This document shows positions 24,246-27,783 of a stretch of DNA of 27,783 nt, one piece after another (position 1 is the stretch's first letter; each line of letters begins with the position of its first letter). The position numbers and the translations under genes were made by a program. Source of the DNA: Pseudomonadota bacterium (GTDB taxonomy: Bacteria; Pseudomonadota; Gammaproteobacteria; Burkholderiales; Burkholderiaceae_C); contig JAEXBL010000066.1 in NCBI GenBank assembly GCA_023394015.1, positions 1 through 27,783 of the forward strand. Direction: 5' to 3'. Below the pieces are notes generated by a model, which saw only the letters and a program-made list of their open reading frames with translations, did no database searches and had not been told where the DNA came from.

Positions 24246-26099
24246 CTAGGCGACCCCGACTCGCGGCGGGGTCCATTCGCTTTCCTTCACGGCTGTGCTC
24301 ACGGCCATGACGAGCTTGTCGAGATTGCCGGCCGTCACGCCCTCCAGTGCCGAACGCCCCCGCAGCATCGAGCGCGGCTGTAGCAGTGCATGGTAGATCT
24401 GCCAAGGGTCCGCACCCCTGGTTAGCTTCAGGACGGACTGGATCAGCTCGTGCTTGAGTGGGTCGAGGTGCCAGTCCGGCACGCGCTGGCCGCGGTTGCC
24501 TACGTTCAACGCCAGCAAGTTGCCCGCCTTGATCTCGTAGCTGATCCACCTGCGGGATTTGCCTGCCATCTTGGCAAACGCAGCGACGGGAAGGTTGTGC
24601 GGCGCTTCGAAGACATCGAACAGTTCCATCCTCTCGCGCTGAATGTCCGAAGGCACCAGCGGCGCGGCCGATCGAGGGGGCGGAACCGCCGGCAGCCGAT
24701 GTGCGGCGGCAGGAACCAACGGCATGGCGTCGCCCGGCTTCGTCACGAGCAGGATTGGCGAAGCGGCAACCGGCGCGGAGGGCGCGCTTGCGGTTTGCTC
24801 ACTCGGAAACGCGGGCACGCCTTCCAGATGCACGGTGAGCGGCATGCTGGCCGCCTCGACCTGGTTCTGCTCGAAGAGGTCGAGCCGATCGGCCCAGTCC
24901 TGCATCATGCGGCGACGCTGCTCCACGTACTCGGCATGGTTGTAGGTCGCGCTGACCTTGTTGGGATCGACATGCGAGAGCTGTGCATCCACCCAGACCT
25001 TCGGGTAGCCGATCTCGTTGAGCGCAGTGGACATCGTGCCGCGGATACCGTGTCCGGTCAGGCGCTCCTGATAGCCCATGCGTTTGAGCGCACCATTGAG
25101 CGTGTTCTCGCTGATGCGCTTCTTCAAGTCGCTGTCGTGCCGGAACAGGTGGCGCTGGGCCGGCTTGAACTCATCCAGCAGGTGCCGGACGATCTCCATG
25201 GCCTGAATCGACAGCGGCACGATGTAGGGCGGGATGTCCTTCGGCTGCTGCCGCTTCTTGCGCATATCCAACTGGAGTTGCTTCACGACGTCGGGTGGGA
25301 TGATCCACAACCCCCGGTCCAGATCAAATTGATCCGGCATCGCCTGTCGCAGCTCGCCGGTTCGCACGCCGGTCAGCAGCAATAGCCGCAGCCCGAGCTG
25401 GGTCTGCCGCCTGCCGCGATAGCTGCGCAGACGCTGCAACAGCTTCGGCAGCTCGGCCATGCGCAGGAACGGGTTGTGGTTGACGGGTGGCAGCGGCAGC
25501 GCCACCACATCGAGATCGGCGGCGGGGTTCTGCTCCAGGCCCGGCACGATCACCAGCGCGTAGCGGAACAGTTGGTTGAACCACGTTCTGACTTTCTCGG
25601 CGACGGAGAGCGCCTTGCGCTTCTCGATCTTGGCGATCACCTCCAACAGGTCGGGACGCTTGATCTCATAGACCGACCGCTTGCCCAAGGCGGGCAGCAC
25701 ATCCTTGTCGAAGATGCGCGGAAGTATCGAAAGGGTCGTCTGCCGGCCTTCCTTGAGGCTGAGCCCGCGATGCTTGAGCCACTTGCGATACACCGCCTCG
25801 AAGGTGTTTTCGTCGGCGAGCCGGACAGCGGTGCGCTTCTGCTTGCGGTGAACGCGAGGATTGGTGCCTTTGGCCAGCAGGGCGCGCGCTTCGTCGCGCA
25901 GGCTGCGGGCCTCGCGAAGCGTCACCTCCGGGTAGGTGCCGAGCGACATCCGCTTCTGCTTGCCCGCCCAGTAGTAGCGGAAGTGCCAAGTCCTGCCCCC
26001 GGCAGCGGTGACGGCCAGGGAGAGGCCATCCAAGTCAGGGAGGGTGTATGCCTTGCCAGTTGCCTTGGCCTGCCGAACGGCCAGGTCTGAGAGTGCCAT
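24246..26099 (-). CDS. int: P4/ICEclc-type tyrosine integrase with long C-terminal extension
   Basis: A 617-aa site-specific recombinase. It has the N-terminal arm-binding domain (SDLAVRQAKATGKAYTLPDL, then WHFRYYWAGKQKRMSLGTYP), a core-binding domain (about 98-205) and the catalytic domain with R246 (LLLTGVRTGEL), H350 and R353 (TGHGIRGT), H376 (LSHVD) and nucleophile Y386 (SATYNHAEYVEQRRRMMQ). The usual P4-type length is near 400 aa; here a Pro/Ala-rich linker (about 418-485) leads to an extra domain (486-617) with a helix-turn-helix-like stretch, as in the large integrase of ICEclc. ATG 26099 follows AGGAG eight bases earlier. It excises and inserts the element at the neighbouring tRNA-Gly. 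Confidence 0.93.
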   Translation of the reverse strand: MALSDLAVRQAKATGKAYTLPDLDGLSLAVTAAGGRTWHFRYYWAGKQKRMSLGTYPEVTLREARSLRDEARALLAKGTNPRVHRKQKRTAVRLADENTFEAVYRKWLKHRGLSLKEGRQTTLSILPRIFDKDVLPALGKRSVYEIKRPDLLEVIAKIEKRKALSVAEKVRTWFNQLFRYALVIVPGLEQNPAADLDVVALPLPPVNHNPFLRMAELPKLLQRLRSYRGRRQTQLGLRLLLLTGVRTGELRQAMPDQFDLDRGLWIIPPDVVKQLQLDMRKKRQQPKDIPPYIVPLSIQAMEIVRHLLDEFKPAQRHLFRHDSDLKKRISENTLNGALKRMGYQERLTGHGIRGTMSTALNEIGYPKVWVDAQLSHVDPNKVSATYNHAEYVEQRRRMMQDWADRLDLFEQNQVEAASMPLTVHLEGVPAFPSEQTASAPSAPVAASPILLVTKPGDAMPLVPAAAHRLPAVPPPRSAAPLVPSDIQRERMELFDVFEAPHNLPVAAFAKMAGKSRRWISYEIKAGNLLALNVGNRGQRVPDWHLDPLKHELIQSVLKLTRGADPWQIYHALLQPRSMLRGRSALEGVTAGNLDKLVMAVSTAVKESEWTPPRVGVA

Positions 26100-26107
26100 G
26101 CTCTTGC

Positions 26108-26126
26108 TCCTGAACATGAGTCAGGA
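26108..26126 (-). promoter_or_regulatory. Inverted repeat over the integrase ribosome site
   Basis: TCCTGA-7-TCAGGA lies 9 to 27 bp before the integrase ATG and includes the AGGA of its ribosome site. In RNA it could form a 6-bp hairpin that limits translation, or it could be a protein-binding site. Only the symmetry is seen. Confidence 0.35.
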
Positions 26127-26194
26127 ACCAGATGCTGGTCACGTCGACCTCGCCCCTCCATCAACAATCCGGAATCAGCCGCACCCGCAAAAAT

Positions 26195-26323
26195 GGACTT
26201 GTTTGTGGACTTAAAAGTCCCGGCTGTAGGCGGATCGCAGTGGACCGCGGCAGAACGTCAAAGAGAGGAAAAGTCCTTGTGTGGCAACGACTTGCAGGCT
26301 CTCTTGGACTTCTGCGGAAGTCC
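26195..26323. repeat. Six GGACTT/AAGTCC sites between integrase and tRNA; candidate arm-type sites
   Basis: Copies are GGACTT at 26195, 26207 and 26306 and AAGTCC at 26215, 26271 and 26318. Two pairs form palindromes: GGACTT-AA-AAGTCC (26207-26220) and GGACTTC-TGCG-GAAGTCC (26306-26323), the latter overlapping a second palindrome TCTGCGGA-AG-TCCGCAGA (26311-26328). They fill the 238-bp gap between integrase and attachment site, where tyrosine integrases bind their arm sites. Confidence 0.6.
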
Positions 26324-26337
26324 GCAGATTGATGCAG

Positions 26338-26355
26338 TGGAGCGGGTGAAGGGAA
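26338..26355. other. ICE attachment-site end in the tRNA 3' terminus
   Basis: The tRNA 3' end faces the integrase, the standard geometry for elements that insert in tRNA genes and restore the gene. Elements like ICEclc use a repeat of about 18 bp at the 3' end of tRNA-Gly, so the core is placed here by analogy. The matching copy at the other end of the element is outside the window, so the exact length is not seen. Confidence 0.6.
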
Positions 26356-26411
26356 TCGAACCCTCGTATGCAGCTTGGGAAGCTGCCGTTCTACCATTGA
26401 ACTACACCCGC
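26338..26411 (-). tRNA. tRNA-Gly (anticodon CCC)
   Basis: Complete cloverleaf of 74 nt including encoded CCA. The acceptor stem is GCGGGTG/CACCCGC and the D arm is GTTC-AATGGTA-GAAC. The anticodon arm is GCAGC-TTCCCAA-GCTGC with anticodon CCC after the invariant T. The T arm contains GGTTCGATTCC, and the molecule ends TCCA. It reads GGG codons. The gene lies 12 bp downstream of hpnE on the same strand and may share its transcript. It is intact despite serving as the ICE insertion site. Confidence 0.96.
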
Positions 26412-26423
26412 GTGCGGCGGATT

Positions 26424-27737
26424 CTAGCGGAGCGCCTCCGCCGCCTGCAGCCCGCTGCGCACCGCGCCTTCGAGGGTGGCGGGGTAGGGGCCGGCGATGT
26501 AGTCGCCGCAGGCGGCCAGGCCCGGCGCGATGGCGGGCGGCGGGCGTTGCAGGCCGGGCGTGCAGGCGAAGGTGGCGCGCTTTTCTGTAACGGTGAGCAG
26601 CGGCGTGACCTTGAGCCCGAGCTGCGCCTGGGCCTGCGCGGCAATGGCCGCCTGCAGCGCGGCGCGGTCGCCATCGCTGGTGCTGACGACAAAGGCCAGC
26701 AGGCGCGTGGGGTGCGCGCCGGGGGTGATGGCGTCGCGGTCGAACACGAATTGCGCCGGTGCATCGGCGCCCGAGCGCAGGGCCAGCATCGGGGTGCTCA
26801 GCCGCATGGGTGCCCCCGTGTCCGCAGCTTGCGCATAGACGGTGGTGATGGCCTGGTGCTGCAGGCGCGCGGCGCCGTGGCTCCAGGCGTGCAGTTGGGT
26901 GGCTAGGGAAGGCGTTGCTGTCTGCGCCGACTGCACGGCGATCTGCACCGCATGTGGTGCCGAGGTGGCGATCAGCACCTGGTCGAACGGCTGGCCATTC
27001 ACCCGCCAGTGCGTCGCTTGCCAGTGCAGCACGTCGATGCGCTGGCCGGTGCGCACGCAGGCGCCGCGCGCTTCGATCCAGCGCGCCGCCGCGTCGGGAA
27101 ACAGCGCGCCCAAGTCGCGGCGCGGCAGCAACAGGTTGGAGCCACCACGCTGGCTGAACAGCGCGTCGTGCAGCACGCGCAGAAACACCTGGGCGCTGGC
27201 GGCGTGCAGCGGCGTGTTGAGGGCCGACACGCACAGCGGCTCGATGAACTCGTCGCGCAGGCGCGCGGGCAGCGGGGCGCACAGATCGGCCACGCTGGTC
27301 TGCGCGTCGCACTCAAAGCCGGCGCGCCGCCAGCCCAGGGCGGCGCGCAGCAGCGCCAGCCTGTCGCGCCAGCCCCAGCCGCGCGCGGCCAGGATGCCGG
27401 CGGCGGCGTCCCACGGCGCCGGCCAGTCGGGCAGGGCCAGGCCGCTGCCATCGGGGTAGCGCAGCGCCAGCGGCAGGCGCAGCAACGCAGCGTCGGGATC
27501 GACGCCGACGGTGCGCATCAGGCCCAGGCAGTCCGTGTAAGCGCCGATCAGGATGTGCTGGCCGTTGTCCACCATCACCTCGCGCCCGTCCGGCAGCGCC
27601 AGCGGCACGCCACGCGCGCGCCCACCCAGCGTGCGCGCGGCCTCGAACACGGTGACCTGATGCCCCAGTTCTACTGCCCGCACGGCCGCGGCCATGCCGG
27701 CCCAGCCGGCGCCGATGATGGCGGTGCGAGAAGTCAT
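26424..27737 (-). CDS. hpnE: Hydroxysqualene dehydroxylase / squalene-associated FAD-dependent desaturase HpnE
   Basis: A 437-aa FAD-dependent amine-oxidase-fold enzyme of the HpnE family, which completes squalene formation from hydroxysqualene in the HpnC-HpnD-HpnE route to hopanoids. The N-terminal dinucleotide motif is GAGWAG (9-14), followed by VTVFEAARTLGGRA with the FAD-ribose acidic residue. DNGQHILIGAY (about 57-67) is typical of HpnE, and the C-terminal FAD motif is ACGDYIAGPYPATLEGAVRSG. hpnD usually lies upstream but is outside the window. This is chromosomal sequence beyond the element. A heptanucleotide repeat ends directly at the start codon, so the ribosome site is not obvious. 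Confidence 0.92.
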   Translation of the reverse strand: MTSRTAIIGAGWAGMAAAVRAVELGHQVTVFEAARTLGGRARGVPLALPDGREVMVDNGQHILIGAYTDCLGLMRTVGVDPDAALLRLPLALRYPDGSGLALPDWPAPWDAAAGILAARGWGWRDRLALLRAALGWRRAGFECDAQTSVADLCAPLPARLRDEFIEPLCVSALNTPLHAASAQVFLRVLHDALFSQRGGSNLLLPRRDLGALFPDAAARWIEARGACVRTGQRIDVLHWQATHWRVNGQPFDQVLIATSAPHAVQIAVQSAQTATPSLATQLHAWSHGAARLQHQAITTVYAQAADTGAPMRLSTPMLALRSGADAPAQFVFDRDAITPGAHPTRLLAFVVSTSDGDRAALQAAIAAQAQAQLGLKVTPLLTVTEKRATFACTPGLQRPPPAIAPGLAACGDYIAGPYPATLEGAVRSGLQAAEALR

Positions 27738-27783
27738 GCGTTGAGCGTTGAGCGTTGAGCGTTGAGCGTTGAGCGTTGAGCGT
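27738..27783. repeat. Heptanucleotide tandem repeat (GCGTTGA)n before hpnE
   Basis: Six perfect copies of GCGTTGA (read on the minus strand as TCAACGC) plus four further bases reach the window end, so the true copy number is unknown. The array touches the hpnE ATG. None of the seven codons produced by the repeat on the hpnE strand is a stop. Confidence 0.97.

Noticed and set aside
24450..25385. A 311-codon plus-strand frame inside the integrase gene
   Set aside because: The minus strand has all integrase catalytic residues; the plus frame is a shadow.
26195..26323. CRISPR-like array
   Set aside because: Units are only 6-7 bp, in both orientations and unevenly spaced, unlike CRISPR repeats; no cas genes in the window.

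Overview
The window holds the distal part of an integrative and conjugative element (ICE) and its junction with the host chromosome. The host looks like a GC-rich proteobacterium. A hopanoid-type squalene desaturase (hpnE) beside tRNA-Gly(CCC) and the ICE family suggest a betaproteobacterium (Burkholderiales-like), but this is inference, not proof.

Layout. Positions 1-4495 (all minus strand) hold a probable defence cassette: a ribbon-helix-helix regulator, a MORC/MutL-like GHKL ATPase, a 677-aa protein resembling DruA/DUF4338, a tiny 51-codon ORF, and the start of a further gene that leaves the window at position 1. The first three genes overlap, and the fourth and fifth follow within 12 bp each. 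Positions 4773-13961 (plus) carry the first block of a G-type (ICEHin1056/ICEclc/PFGI-like) type IV secretion system: RAQPRD protein, TIGR03758, 03745, 03750, 03746, 03749, 03752, 03751, the VirB4/TraC-type ATPase, a DsbA-like thiol protein and a RadC-like JAB protein. An intrinsic terminator follows at 13980-14007. Positions 14115-18811 (plus) carry the second block: TIGR03757, 03756, 03755, a small membrane protein and a TraG N-terminal-domain protein. A DUF3742 gene converges on it (18819-19190, minus).

Positions 19413-21084 encode an AbiEi/AbiEii type IV toxin-antitoxin pair. A short repeat-rich, gene-free stretch (about 21156-21250), possibly part of the origin of transfer, precedes a MobH-type relaxase TraI (21287-23140). 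Then come an XRE-type repressor (minus), a stand-alone LysR-type ligand-binding domain (plus) and a 617-aa tyrosine integrase (minus) with a long C-terminal extension. The 238 bp between integrase and tRNA carry six copies of GGACTT/AAGTCC in both orientations, a good candidate for integrase arm sites. The ICE ends at the 3' end of tRNA-Gly(CCC) (26338-26411, minus). Chromosome follows: hpnE (minus) with a heptanucleotide tandem repeat directly before its start codon.

How it works together: the integrase moves the element in and out of tRNA-Gly, TraI nicks and leads the transferred strand, the two secretion blocks build the mating channel, XRE and the LysR-like domain probably control the element, and the AbiE pair and the ATPase/DruA-like cassette are cargo that probably protects or stabilises it. 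The ATPase plus DUF4338-like cassette is the part most likely to be a little-described system. All family assignments are from recognition of sequence patterns, without database searches.
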